A stretch of 64,000 nucleotides of DNA from Aegilops tauschii subsp. strangulata (GCF_002575655.3 NC_053037.3:327139294-327203293); one strand, 5' to 3'. Counted from the first letter of the stretch, positions 46,809 through 58,989 are shown. Translations and numbers: made by a program. Notes: generated from the sequence alone by a model not told the origin.

Positions 46809-48444
46809 TTGTCTTGCGTAGCCTTTTGCACCAATGGATTTCTCGACGAGCACTGCTATGCACACTACATCTTGCGAACGATTTGTGCACGACAATCAAT
46901 TGCTTCCGTCCATGCATGGCAACAGACGAAAGCGTCGATCGTGCGGCGGTCGTGCACACCATTCATCGTCTGCACATCAGTTCCGTTTGTGGACGCTTCC
47001 AAGGAATAATGGGGAGAGAGACTCTTTTGAGCGCAAGGAGATAGGTCACGTATGTACCTTTATTTAATCACTTTCAGCTATCGCGTTCCCAACCGTCTGC
47101 ATTAATAATATTTAGAGAAAAAAAGACGTGACCGTACTGCGCGGACAGGACTCCCTGTCTTGTACGTGGCAGCATGATAGGTGTGGGGTCGGGAAGAAAA
47201 CATAGGGGAAGGGATGTACCACTCCTACTTGAACAATAGCACAAGGACGGGGCGACACTAGTAGGCAACTCAAATTTACTTTTACATTTTGGCTACACGC
47301 TTTTTGGTACTCTGGAGGCAGAGGGGATAGACCTTTTCTTTTACTGGACAGGCAGAGATGCATAAACTTCCCCGCAAAAAAAAAAGAAAGAGAGATGCAT
47401 AAACTTGGCGAGACACTGGGAGAGCCCGATCTCAGATCCAATCTCTGGTGTGGCCGGTACATGGGAACCTTTAGTATGTTTGGTGACAGTTTAAAACCTT
47501 GTGTTTCCTCCCAAGGCACCTCCCGCAAGTGCCTATACATCGGCAAACATCGGCATGACAGGACGAGGCATTAACTTGGAAATTGCATTGAAGCTTTGCA
47601 CCTGTATTGAAGTGGCAGCATACCATGGAGTTACACAGGAGTGAGGAGAATGGATTTTGCGCGCTCCTGGCAGAACATGCTCGCTTAGTTAAGAAATTTT
47701 GAAAACTAGATTGAAAGCTATGAAAAAAATAACAAAAAAATTGGTATGTGATCTGAGGGTGAATCATGTGCCAGTAATTTATTGTGAAATAGTCATTTAT
47801 TCGCAAGGTATGCAAAAAAACGTTGGTGAGCTAGAGTAGCCATGTTTCTGGTAAAAGTGTCTGCATTTGTTATTTTTTTTCACAACTAACAAACAGGCTA
47901 GAAAGCATGGAACCCCGTCTAAAATCAACCGGTGAATCTCGAAACAAAGTGAGCAGCGCCTCTTTGACAAATTAAGTTGGTGAAGAGAAAAAGTTATATT
48001 TGGTGATGGCAACGCTATCAATTGAGCTTTTGTCGGCCCAGGCCAGACTTGATTTTCTTGTTTTGCTTTAATGAGGGTCCGGATACCCTGAGGTCTTTTA
48101 CCAACCTAGGCCAAAGAGAGATAATGGAGAGTTGTCCGAAATGAGCATAGATTGCGTTTAACAAGAAACTTGAGTAATGCAAATGAAATCATGCCATTTA
48201 CGTATGAGATTAATTTTGATAATTTTGGATGGGTGGAGAACATATTTTTTTGGAAAAGGAGCAACCAAGCCCGCCCGAGCTCTAGTGAGCACTTAAAAAA
48301 AACCGAGGACATACATCTCAAAATATTCTGAAAACATTTTCCATGTACATATAGATGTATTCGACATATTCATATAATTTATTAGGAAGTACATAATCAT
48401 GTGAGCTACACAAAAAAAGGAAGAACTCATGGATTAATAATAGT

Positions 48445-48445
<1 letters not shown>

Positions 48446-48492
<47 letters not shown>
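48446..48492. repeat. (AG)n microsatellite
   Basis: 47 bases of uninterrupted AG in the GPAT intron; likely polymorphic. Confidence 0.95.
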
Positions 48493-48494
<2 letters not shown>

Positions 48495-49299
48495 TGATAT
48501 TTGCCATATTAAAATCTAGGTATTTTTTTCTGTACATATGTATAATAACATATATTATATTTGATAGATAAATTAAACCTCGCTATTGAATTCATGCTCC
48601 AGACCACTGGGGTCTTGAACTTAACACCTCTTGCCTCGATTACCATATTGAATTTATGCTCCAGTCACCTATTCCAATAGCCTGAACTGATGGGTAGAGG
48701 CGGGCAATATATTTCAACATGGTATCGGAGCTTGATCTTTTCCTTAGAAAAAAAAACTCTACTTTTTGGACAAATAAATTTTGTTTTCTTTAGTAAGCAA
48801 ATAAATGCTTACCAAACAAGTATTTACATAATAGAAGTACTTTTTTACACAGTTTAATTAATATGGTCAACACATGCGCAATTATGTACTTATTTTATAG
48901 TATTAGAACATTATTTATTATAAGTAGCATGTGTAGTGCATGTTAATGTAGTTCTTTTTTCATGCAAGGTGACATGTTAAGTTCGTATAATTGTTTGTTG
49001 AGAGGATCAAAAGTAGTGTGGATCAAATATTTAGGTACAATGTATTCTACAAAAAAAATGAATACCTTTCAAGCTTTTTCTAAACCATGCATCAAATAAA
49101 AAAGGCTAACATGTGGGACTAGGAGAAACATGCACACCTATGTCCTTGGCAATTTAGTTAGTTTGTAAAACCTACTAGATGATCGTCGTCCCTAAGACTA
49201 ATCACTAATAGAATTTTAAATCACTAGAGGATAACACACGCTTTGTTGCGCCATTATTTAGTTTTGGTATTAATTATTTTCCTCCCAAATGTTATTATG

Positions 49300-49640
49300 G
49301 AAATTCATATTTATGAATATATTTTGAAATTCAAGAACAAAGTTTAAATTCTTAAACATTTTGGCAAATTAAGTTTCTTCAAAATTGTGAACATTTATTG
49401 AAATCCACGAAGATTTATTCATATGCGTGAACTTCTTTAGATTACAGATATTATTAAAATCCTTGAACATTTTTTAAATTTCGTGAATTTTTTTAAAACC
49501 TTGAACAATTATGAAACTCATGAACACAAATTATAATTCATGAGTATTTTTTCATATTCGTGCAGAAATTGTCATGTAATAAACATTGTTTAAATTCATG
49601 AATATTTTTTTTAAAATTGTGAACTTTTAAAACAAAGTGT
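49300..49640. repeat. Degenerate AT-rich short repeats
   Basis: Many imperfect copies of a motif like TGAACATTTTTTAAATTCGT, spaced about 25-35 bases, in the GPAT intron. Probably part of an old transposon. A C-rich run (about 49766-49795) follows further right. Confidence 0.5.
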
Positions 49641-50705
49641 TTTTGGGTATACCCGTGCAACGAGGGGAGCGAAGGTGTGGTCACGGGGGAGAGGCTGTTG
49701 ACACGGGAGATGTTTTTGATGGAACTGTATAGGGTGTGTGACGTACGTGCCGACGGACCAGATGCCCCCCCCCCCCACCCACCCCCACCCCCCGATACAC
49801 GGCCAGTTTGCGGGATTTCAAATAACCGGATACGTCCACAAACCGGTATGGTAACAAGTTGGATGGCTTGCGGTGTCCGGACAGCTCGGTCCGGACGTTT
49901 TGAGGGTCCATGTTGGATGCCCTCATGTCTTTTGGCTAAAACACAGTTGTTTGTCTCTTCCATGCCCCTTGATGAAAATAGTTTTGATGAAAAGGCATGC
50001 CCTTTAATAATGTCTATTCATCCAAAAACATATTTTTTTTGAAAATAAGGAAAACAAGCATAATTACTATTAAGTTAACATGTTGAAAAATTCATATTGT
50101 AACTAACATAAATGTGACCACTGAAATTGCCTTAACGAGCCTAGAGAATTAATGTATCAAAATGTTAACATTTCAACTTGCTTTTATATTTCAAAAACAT
50201 TTTGAATATTATAATACAACCTCTGCAAACAAATGTAAGACATTTTAGATCACTTTAAACCTGACTGACGGTACCCAATAAATCTAGGCGTGTAAATGGA
50301 CGGGTCACACAGCTAGTGCTAGTATAGAAGACTTAATAGACAACTGCAGTGACTGATCCACTAGTTCTTCGCTTTGTTGGCTGGAGCTTCTACGTTTATC
50401 CTGTACGTACGTGGATCAACTTATTTTGAAACCGACTAGTAATACCCAATGAAAAGGAGAAATCAGATTGCCAAATCTCAGCCGACTGAAACTTAACATG
50501 CTATATTCATGACATCTTGCACGAAGATCCATATGATTTTTCTTTATATGTTTTGTCACTTGACATAATCTTAGTCGACTGAGATTTAGGCATAACTAGA
50601 AATAAATTGGACGACACTAACGCCCACATGTGTGGTGGGAGCCAAAACCGCTCACACGCCTTATAACACACGGACTGCACCACGTCACCGCATGCATGCA
50701 TGTGA

Positions 50706-51342
50706 GAATCTTTTTGGATTTTTAGTTTTAAAAATGTTTTATCTCTTAAATGAAAAATCCGATTGAAGATCCGTTTTCATCATTAAATCTCTCGCGACGA
50801 GATCTTTGAAACTAGATCCCATATCAATATATTTCGACGAATTTTTTTTAGTTAAAAGTTGCCATGTCTATTGCACATGAATTGCCATGATGTTTACACT
50901 GAAGTTGCCATGACATGTTTCAGCTATTTTCTTCTACATTTAAAAGTAAATTTTGACATATTATAAAACGAGAAATTAAGAAACTAGACTTGCCATGAAC
51001 CATAAACTAAAATTGCCATGATACATGCACTTAAAATTGCCATGGTTCATACAAAAAATAATTTTCATGGTCAAAGTACTAGAATTGCCATCATAAAAAA
51101 ACTAAAATTGTCATGCTCTACAAACTAAAATTGCCACATGGCAACTTTAATTTAAACACTATGTCAACTACAGTGTAAACATCATGGCAACTTGTGGGCA
51201 AAAAAAAATTCATCGAAACATATCAACATGGGGTCTAGTTTTGAAGATCTCGTCGAGACGGATTTAATGGTGAAAATGGATTTTTGTTTTGATTTTTTAA
51301 TTAGGAGATAAAACATTTTTAAGCCAAAAACCAAAAAGGTTT
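50706..51342. mobile_element. Foldback (Mutator-like) element with TTGCCATG array
   Basis: About 640 bp with inverted arms of about 200 bp. The left arm, CTTTTTGGATTTTTAGTTTT ... GACGAGATCTTTGAAACTAG, is mirrored by CTAGTTTTGAAGATCTCGTC ... AAAACATTTTTAAGCC on the right. Between the arms the word AAATTGCCATG recurs about eight times (50870-51140). There is no transposase. The antisense LINE begins a few bases after the right arm. Confidence 0.75.
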
Positions 51343-51450
51343 TTGCTGATGTCGAAGGGCCGGTGGCCGAATTATATTAGATAGGAAGAGAAGTACATAG
51401 TACAGCCAGGAAGCAGTCTAGGCGGACTAGAGCTGGGACCCAACACAAAA

Positions 51451-54400
51451 TTAGGCGTTCGCCGGCAGGTCGCAAATGCAACCTGAAGCCCGCCACATTC
51501 TAATGTCTTCCTTAATTAACTCCAGCACCCTGTCTACGGTGCTGGCTACATTATCAAAAATTCTCGCGTTTCTCTCCTTCCATAACCTCCAGTGTATCAG
51601 GATAGCGATCGTGTCGAAATTCCTCCGTAACGGTTTCGGGATTGCCGCCCTCGCCTTCAGCCACCAGTCTTCCGTCGTGCCAAAATGCTCGCTGGGCACC
51701 TGGAAATTAGCCCCCGTCCAGGTTCTGAAGCTCCACCAGAGCTACTGTGTAAATCTGCAATTTACAAACAAATGCGAGCAGTTTTCCGGCTCCTGCGCAC
51801 AAAGGGGGCAAATGCCGTTGGATGGCCAACCCCTCCGCTCAAGATTGTCCGCCGTGAGACACTTCAGGTGGACCGCCAACCACATAAAGAACTTGCATCT
51901 TGGAGGTGCCTTGGATTTCCATATTGGTCTGGAGCAGGCAAACCGTGTGTTGCCCATGAAGAAGAGTTGATATGCACTCTGGACGGAGAACTGGCCATCC
52001 GAAGTGAGCTTCCATACAAGGTGATCATGGGAGTCTGGAGCCAGGGCTGTTTCCTGAACCAAGTCCCAGACTTGAAGGTATTGTGCTATGGCAACGAGGG
52101 AAATCCCTCCAGTGATGTCCCTGATCCAAGATCTGTTGTGGAGAGCCTCTCTGACCGATCTGCCCTTGTCCCTGACAAAAGAGTAGAGGGCCGGCGCCAT
52201 GGTCGCGATTGAGCGTCTGTCCGGAAGCCAATTGTCGGTCCAAAACTTGGCCCTCGCTCCATCCCCCAATGTCATATGGCAAGCAGCAGCAAACATGGCC
52301 TGCACTTCCTTTTCTGTGCTATCCGGAAGCCAATGCCACGGCCGCTCTTCCAAGTCCCGCCTCATCCACGACCATTTGCAGTGCAGGGCCATCCCAAAGC
52401 ACTTAAGGTTAATGATCCCTAGTCCTCCAAATTCCCTTGGCATGCAAACCCTTGCCCAAGGCATGAGGCAGTGCCCCCCACTAACTTGCTCTTCTCCTTT
52501 CCAAATGAACCCTCTGCATTTTCTGTTGATGATTTTAATGGCCCACATCGGGAGTGGTAGCACAGCCATAAAATGGATCGGCAGCGCCATCAGCACCGAT
52601 CGTGTAAGGGAGAGGCGGCCCGCCGTGGCTAGCATCTTCGGCTTCCACCCTTTGAATTTTCCAGAGAAATTGTCGATTAGGGGCATCAGATCATGGCGCC
52701 TAAGCCTGAAGATAGACAGTGGCAAGCCCAAGTACTGAATCGGGAATTGTTGTCGTCGGCATTGGAAGTGTCCCTCAACTGCCATGGCAAGGTCGTCCTC
52801 ACAGCGGATGCACGTGATCGTGCTTTTGTGAAGGTTGATCCGTAGCCCTGATGCCTCCCCAAATAACTTTAGGATCTCCGACATAACCCGCAGGTCCGAG
52901 GGCACTGGTCTGAAGAACATAACTGCATCGTCAGCGAATATAGATGTCCTAGGCACCTTGCTTTGACATCCCAGATCAGAGAGTAATTTCTGTTGTGCTG
53001 CCCACTGTAGTATGCAATGGATGGTGTCCATGGTCAGGATGAAAAGAGCTGGCGAAAGGGGGTCTCCTTTACAGACTCCCTGACCGAGAGCGAAGGCCTC
53101 CGAGAGCTCACCATTGATGAGTACGGAGGAGGAGGCCGTGGATAGAAGCCCGCAGATCCAGGCGCACCACCTCGATCCAAAGCCCCTTTTTCTCAAAACC
53201 TCCAGGAGAAATTCCCAAGATAAAGTGTCGAAGGCTTTAGAAATATCTATTTTCATGAGTACCGACGGTAGCTTCTTACTGTGTAGCAGCTTAGCAGTGT
53301 TGCGCACAAATTTGAAGTTCTCGTGGATGTTGCGTCTGCTGACGAAAGCACTCTGAGCCTGCGATATTAGAGCCGGTAACATAGGGGCCAGCCGAACAGC
53401 TAAAACCTTGGCGAAAATCTTCGCTGCACCATGGATGAGGTTAATCGGCCTGAAATCGCTGATGTCCAGAGAATCACTCTTTTTAGGCAGCAACGAGAGA
53501 ATGGAGCTGTTCAGGTCTCCAAAAGAAGCGAACCATCCCTCATACAGTGCCTTCATGACGGCCATGAAGTCTGCAGCGATGATCTCCCAGCAAACCTTGA
53601 AGAACATGCCTGTGAAGCCGTCCTCGGATGGCATATCCAGAATGACCCTCTTGACTTCTTCCTCAGTGAATGGGGCTTCCAAGGCACGTGCCTGCTCCGC
53701 GGACAGTTGTTGCAAATCAAGAACATCCAGGTTGATAGAGTGTCCACGTTTGGTCGGCTTGCCCATCAGGTTACCAAAGAACTCCCTTGCAAGACCCAAC
53801 TTGTCCTCAATTGACGTGACCGTCCTGTCGCCCGTTTTCAGATATGGGATAAGGTGCTTCCTGCGGCGACCATTAGCCTTCATATGAAAATATTTGGAGC
53901 TGGCATCACCCTCCCGTAGATCCCTCAGCCTTGCTCTCTGCCTTAACCGCACCCTTTCCAGGGAAGCATACGCGAGGCATTTGCCTTTGAGAAAGGCTCT
54001 CAAACTTCTCTCGGCATCAGATAGATGTCTGCTCTCCTCAGCGCTATCCAAATGCAATATCACTTCGCTGGCTATTTGGAACTGCAGATTCATGAAACTC
54101 AACTTCTTCTGGCCCCAACGCCGAAGTGCCTTGGCGGTCCGCAACAGTTTGGTGTTGAGAATCTTCATGGGGTCCGACCCATAAACCTGCTCCTCCCACG
54201 CTGCTTTAACCGTGTCGAAGAATTCTGGTAGTTTGCACCAGAAGTTCTCAAAACGGAATCTGCGCGCCCGCGGCCTCGCCAAAGAGCATGTGAGAAGCAA
54301 AGGGCAGTGGTCGGAAATCGTGGAGCTTAGCGGGAGCAGATCGCTAATAGGATATAAATCCTCCCAGGAGTTGTTAAAAAATACTCTGTCCAGCCTGGCC

Positions 54401-55031
54401 ATGATGGAGTTTTCTTGCTGGTTGCACCACGTGAAGCGTCTCCCCACCATTGGCATGTCATGGAGACCCAACCTGTTGATAGTGTGTCTGAACTTGTGCA
54501 TCAGCCTTCTGTTGACCCTCCGCGAACTGCGTTCCTCCTCGCTGCACACAAGATTGAAGTCCCCATTGAGGATCCACGGCAGTTGAACTTGGTCACCGAA
54601 CTGAACAATCTCATTCAGAAACCTCTCTTTATCTTCGTCTCCTTGTGGACCGTACACTGTGGAGACCATCCATTCTTTTCCGTCTGTCAGGGAGAGAACC
54701 TTAGCCGAGATCATTAATTCGCCCTTGTGAATATCAGTCACACGCAGATGATGTGCCTTCCATGCCAACAGAATACCACCCCTAGTGCCCACCGCTGGCA
54801 AGAAATCAAAATCATCAAAACCTGGCCCGAGAGTCTGGTTATCACCACCGAGTCCACAATAGCCAACTTGGATTCTTGAAAACAAACAAGAGGTACATTG
54901 CAAGTCTGCATAAACAACCGGATCGAGCATCGCCTAGCGGGGTTATTGAGCCCCCTAACATTCCATACCAAGACTCCTAGTGACATATCCATGGATAACT
55001 TGGTACAACCACCGAATCCGCGTGGAGACAC
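51451..55031 (-). pseudogene. LINE ORF2: endonuclease, reverse transcriptase, zinc-finger tail
   Basis: It starts at ATG 55031 with the endonuclease N-terminus (GVLVWNVRGLNNPARR, CFQESKL). After a frame change near 54850 it is open for 1062 codons (54930-51742). The endonuclease contains NGDFNLVCSEEE (about residue 122) and SDHCPLLL (about 210). RT contains FRPINLIHGAAKIFAKVL, the block VCKGDPLSPALF (usually RQGDPLSP) and the catalytic FADD (SIFADDAVMFF). The zf-RVT tail (KFFMWLAVHLKCLTADNLER, CPLCAQEPENCSHLF) runs into a second frame change near 51740; the last 83 codons are 51699-51451. Two frameshifts make it formally broken, but the catalytic core is intact. Confidence 0.9.
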
Positions 55032-57741
55032 CTATGCGCCGCATGGTTCCACCGCCTCAGGGAGTTCGAAGGCGTAGAATCCATGGTGCGCCGGCTCTTC
55101 GAAGTCGACATCTTCAGAAGCAAAGATGGCCGCCACCACCTTGATGTGATGAGGGGCGAGCGGCTTGTCGAACAGCTTGAGGTACTCGTCAAGCGCCTCA
55201 TCAGAGACATGTTCTTCAACCTTGATCACCCCCATGCGCCGCAACAGGACAGTTTGGGCCCGTTGCACGGGCCCCGTGTTGCGGCCGTCGTTGTTCTTGC
55301 TGAGTCGGGCACTCTGTCTTGGCGTGAAGTTAGGTGGCAGGGCTTTCTTGCGATGCGCCGGTGCCGACGCTGCCGGCCTGAGCCCCAAGATGGATTGAGC
55401 AGGTGTGCACCCGATGGCCTGTAGCAGTGTCACTTCTGCATCACAAGGCCCGAGCGCCCTGTCTTGATCTGCCTTGTTCATCACAGGAGGGAGAAGCTGA
55501 TGTTGCTCAAGTGGCACCGCCACAGGAGTGCGCACTGGGCTCGGAGTGCTACTGCTCCCCGGGATGCTCTGAACTGAGATTTCCTGGATGTTGTGCTGTG
55601 TCTGGATCGTGTCATCAGTCAATTGAAGCTCTGCATCCCCATGCCCACCAGCCAGAGTATCATTACCAAGAGTGCCCGGTGAGCCAGGGGGCCCTTGGCT
55701 ACCAGCAGATGAGCGCGTGCAGCAGGGTTGGTAGCATGTATGAAGAGCTCAAAGAGTTGAGCTCGTCCTCCTCCAGCTCACCACCGTGTACCCTCGCCTC
55801 CTGCACCGCCGTAGCTGGCAATTCCGGGCTGAAGGCAAGCCGTCGTGGCATGGCCACGCCCCAGAATGATGCCTTGTCGATGACCGGGGTTGTACCCAAC
55901 GCCTTGGAGCCAACTGCCGTGGAAGCAGCGGATCGCTGCAGCTCTGGTGTGTCAACACCTGCTCCCGAGCCGACGGCGGTTGCTGCCAGCGATCCAGACC
56001 CGTCGACACCCCCAGCGGGCGCCATCTTTGTGGTGGTGGCCACGTCATGGCCGGAGGAATGAGCACTGGCGGTGGCGGTGGACCGGCCGCTGGCTTGCAG
56101 AAACGGTGTGGGCATGCCCCCTGCCGGCGCCAAGAACCCGGTGACCCTGCGGCCACCACCCCAGTCACCCGCCATGCCATATCCTCCCGGGCCTCTAAAA
56201 GGGTGACCGCCCGAGTTGGGCACATTCCCCCTGCCGGTGCCGTCGATCCTCCCTCTGTAGCAGCACCGGGAATAGTCATGCCTCCTCGTGACATCCTCGT
56301 CATCTTCAGGCTCAAAGTTGGGGTCAAATTGGAGGTAGGTACGGTGCGATCCACCACATCCAGGACGTGAATGGTGAGCGGGTGAAGCAGAGTTGCCCTC
56401 TCAGTAGGCGGGGCAGGGAGAGGTGGTGACATTGGGAGCTCCTCTTCGAACGAATCCATCAGGCCAACCGGCTCCGGCACCTCCAGATCATAAATCTTCG
56501 GGATGCCCGACGGGTTGCGCATCCATGCAGTGACCTCCAGTTGCCAACGGTCCTCCGGAGGCAATATCTCAACAAGCTGGCCGTTCAGGTTGTTGATGAG
56601 CTAGGTGATGGCCCCGCATTCCCAGGCGCTCGCCGGCAAGCCCTCGATCCCGAGCTTGCAGAAGAAACCGAGCTTGCCGCTCGATGCAAGCGCACTCCTG
56701 TGCCATCGCCGGAAGGCAATGGGTGCCCCCGCACAGCGCAGTTTGCCAGAGAAGGAGAACACCCTGTCACAATCCGCGTTGGAGGCGAACGTGATGAAGA
56801 AATCGGCCGGGTGGGTGACCTCGACCCTGACATGCCGCCTTTCCACCCCGCAGATTCGAGTCAGGGACTGGACCAAGGCCTCGGGCGAAACCGCAGGCCG
56901 CCTCCCCCCTACCGTGGCAAGCAGAGCGCGATTGCGGAAGTCCGCCTCCAGCTCCTCCATACCAGCTGTGCGCGAGATGAGCCCGCCCCCCCGTTCCGGC
57001 CTCAGATCCGGGTCACCGTGGGTCAGGATCTCCCCTGGAAAGCGGTCGCGAGCAAGAGGGGGGGTAGTGCGCCATCGTGACTGGAGGCGGCGGGCGGCGG
57101 GGTGGGGGGCGGGGCGGCGCTTGCTGGCGGACGGCGGCGGGGTGGCTGGGACGAGATCCGGCTGGACAGAGCGTAGCGTTGTTGGAGGCAATGGGGGCAC
57201 GCGAGGACAGCACAGTGGAGGCGCGAGTGGGCGGGCAGCGGCCGGATCTGTGATGCGGTGGGGAGGAAAGCGACGAGTCTGGGCGTGGCGGACAATCACG
57301 GGCGATGTGGCCGGATTCCCAGCAACGATGGCATCGAATCTCCCCAAAGCACTCCGCTTTATTGTGACCCGAGTCCAGGCACCTAAAGCATCTGCCCACC
57401 AGCCATCTAGGAATCCAAAGCTTGGGGCGGACGGGCCGACTGACGGAGGGCGCCTCGTCTTGACGGCGCTGACGACGACGATTACGCACCTCGACCCAGC
57501 CGCTGTTGTCTGGCTCCAGATCGGCCGAGGCGGGACGAGACCGACCAGGAAGCGGCGCGTCAGGGACAGTGCGGGATGGAGCAGCCGCACCAACACCATT
57601 CCGTCTTGGGGCGTTATCTGGCCGCCGGACCTCGGAGTGAGCGACCGGCGGGTGGGGCTGTGGTTGGGTGCCGCGGCGGCCGCGGATTGGGCCGGCGGTG
57701 GTGGTGGGTGCGCGAGAGCAAGACGACCGTTGGGACGCCAT
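55032..57741 (-). pseudogene. LINE ORF1 (zinc-knuckle RNA-binding protein), frameshifted
   Basis: Begins MASQRSSCSRAP at 57741. Two CCHC knuckles follow near residues 115-150 (CFRCLDSGHNKAEC and CHRCWESGHIARDC). Around 57000 the frame changes into a DUF4283-like stretch (ADFRNRALLATVGGRRPAVS, RVFSFSGKLRCAGAPIAFRR; 56970-56601). Near 56590 it changes again (RWQLEVTAWMRNPSGIPKIY). The C-terminal part (55622-55032) ends just before ORF2. ORF1 normally binds the element RNA. At least two indels prevent a full protein. Long plus-strand ORFs here are shadows of this GC-rich coding DNA. Confidence 0.82.
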
Positions 57742-57950
57742 CCTCCACTGCTCTATAGATTCTTGCTGATGTCATATGTTCCTATGTGGCAAAATGAGTG
57801 GTGATAGAGGCGTGTGGGCGATGTGCAAGATGCCACAGTGTGGGCGTTAGTTTTTCCGAAGAAATTTACCTCTTACTACTGTTCATTTTCTCCCGAAGAC
57901 CATTTTTCCCGCTGTTACTGAATCTTGATCGGTGGCCTGGTTTAACGCAG

Positions 57951-58811
57951 GAGCTTTACGTCGTCAGCTGGGAGAGTGCCAAGACCGCCCGTCTGCCGCG
58001 CGAGAGGTACCCGAAGCCGCTCATCTTCCACGACGGACGTCTCGCCTTTCTGCCCACCGCCCCCGCCATGCTCGCCTTCTTCCTATTTTTGCCGCTCGGT
58101 TTTATACTCTCCGTCATCCGCATCTCCATTGGCATCGTCCTGCCATACAACATCAGCTTTGCAGCCAGCGCGTTGGCTGGAGTCTGCTTCCGCACCTCCG
58201 GCCGCCGCGTCCAGGAGGCCGGCGCCAAGCGCAGGGGCGTCCTGTTTGTGTGCACGCACCGGACACTGGTGGACCCGATCATGCTAACCGCCGCGCTGCA
58301 GAAGCCCGTGCCAGCCGTGACGTACAGCCTCAGCCGGCTCTCCGAGATCATCGCCCCCATCAAGACCGTGCGGCTGACGCGCGACCGCGACCACGACGCC
58401 GCCATGATGTCGCGGCTGCTGGAGCAGGGAGACCTCGCGGTCTGCCCCGAGGGCACCACCTGCCGCGAGCCCTACCTGCTGCGGTTCAGCCCGCTGTTCG
58501 CCGAGCTGGCCGACGACATGGAGCCCGTGGCGCTGGACGCGCAGGTGACGTCGCTGTATGGCACGACGGCCAGCGGCCACAAGTGGCTCGACCCCTTGGC
58601 GTTCTTCGCCAACCCGGTGCCTGCGTACCGGGTGGAGTTCCTGGGCCCCGTGCCACGGGATCAGACGCGCGCAGGGGGGAGGACCAGCGCCGAGGTAGCC
58701 AACTGGGTCCAGCGGCGGCTCGGCGAGGCGCTTGGGTTCGAATGCACCGGGCTTAGTCGCCGTGACAAGTACATCATGCTCGCCGGGAACGACGGTGTGG
58801 TCCGCAAGTAG
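57951..58811 (+). CDS. GPAT: Glycerol-3-phosphate acyltransferase, exon 2 (catalytic)
   Basis: 286 codons plus TAG, residues 251-536. It opens ELYVVSWESAKTARLPRERY and FHDGRLAFLP, then a hydrophobic segment (about 288-315, MLAFFLFLPLGFILSVIRIS). The acyltransferase blocks are in order: block I CTHRTLVDP with the HX4D pair His353 and Asp358; block II region VRLTRDRDHD (390-399); block III VCPEGTTCRE (414-423); block IV MEPVALD (440-446). The C-terminal GFECTGLSRRDKYIMLAGND is typical of plant GPATs. Total length of 536 residues is normal for the family. It is the only copy of this exon in the window and could serve either upstream first exon. The degenerate phosphatase motif in exon 1 suggests the phosphatase-dead branch (GPAT1-3-like), an inference. 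Confidence 0.93.
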   Translation, partial: ELYVVSWESAKTARLPRERYPKPLIFHDGRLAFLPTAPAMLAFFLFLPLGFILSVIRISIGIVLPYNISFAASALAGVCFRTSGRRVQEAGAKRRGVLFVCTHRTLVDPIMLTAALQKPVPAVTYSLSRLSEIIAPIKTVRLTRDRDHDAAMMSRLLEQGDLAVCPEGTTCREPYLLRFSPLFAELADDMEPVALDAQVTSLYGTTASGHKWLDPLAFFANPVPAYRVEFLGPVPRDQTRAGGRTSAEVANWVQRRLGEALGFECTGLSRRDKYIMLAGNDGVVRK

Positions 58812-58983
58812 AGGACTCGCGCAGCAGCTGAGCGTGTTCTGAAGATACACGCGTCCTGCAAATCAAAATTCGCCAAATATTAGTTACTCCTATGTAATGT
58901 AATCCGTTCGAGGAGTAGTGGATCTATTGAGTTTTCTCTTACTTCGTGTGTTGACAAAAACTGGTTTGCTGCCAGAGTCGATA

Positions 58984-58989
58984 AATAAA
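58984..58989 (+). terminator. Possible polyadenylation signal of GPAT
   Basis: AATAAA 173 bases after the stop codon, in an AT-rich 3' region that ends where the Harbinger-like element starts (59034). Confidence 0.5.

Larger units (their letters stand above)
51354..57762 (-). mobile_element. L1-like LINE, nearly full length, antisense in the GPAT intron
   Basis: 6409 bp between perfect 11-bp target duplications TTGCTGATGTC (51343-51353 and 57763-57773). The 5' end is at the right, with ORF1 starting 22 bases inside the element (57741), so it appears nearly complete. ORF1 has two CCHC knuckles and a DUF4283-like region; ORF2 has endonuclease, RT and zinc-finger tail. No long poly-A; the 3' end reads TAATATAATTCGGCCACC on the element strand. 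There are few frame breaks, so it is relatively young. Confidence 0.92.
46381..57950 (+). other. 11570-bp intron of GPAT
   Basis: Donor AAG|GTGCAT at 46381; acceptor TTTAACGCAG|GAG ending 57950; phase 0. Without the LINE (51354-57762) and one target duplication the intron would be about 5.2 kb. It also holds a half-Stowaway-like trace (46570-46610), a short hairpin (46757-46800), a (GA)n tract, AT-rich repeats and a foldback element. The 47050-48440 and 48500-49290 stretches show no gene. Confidence 0.85.

Noticed and set aside
56605..57804. 399-codon plus-strand ORF
   Set aside because: Antisense shadow of LINE ORF1, whose zinc knuckles are clear on the minus strand.
57932..58756. 274-codon plus-strand ORF overlapping GPAT exon 2 in another frame
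   Set aside because: Arg/Ala/Gly-rich shadow frame of the acyltransferase exon; the correct frame carries the conserved motifs.
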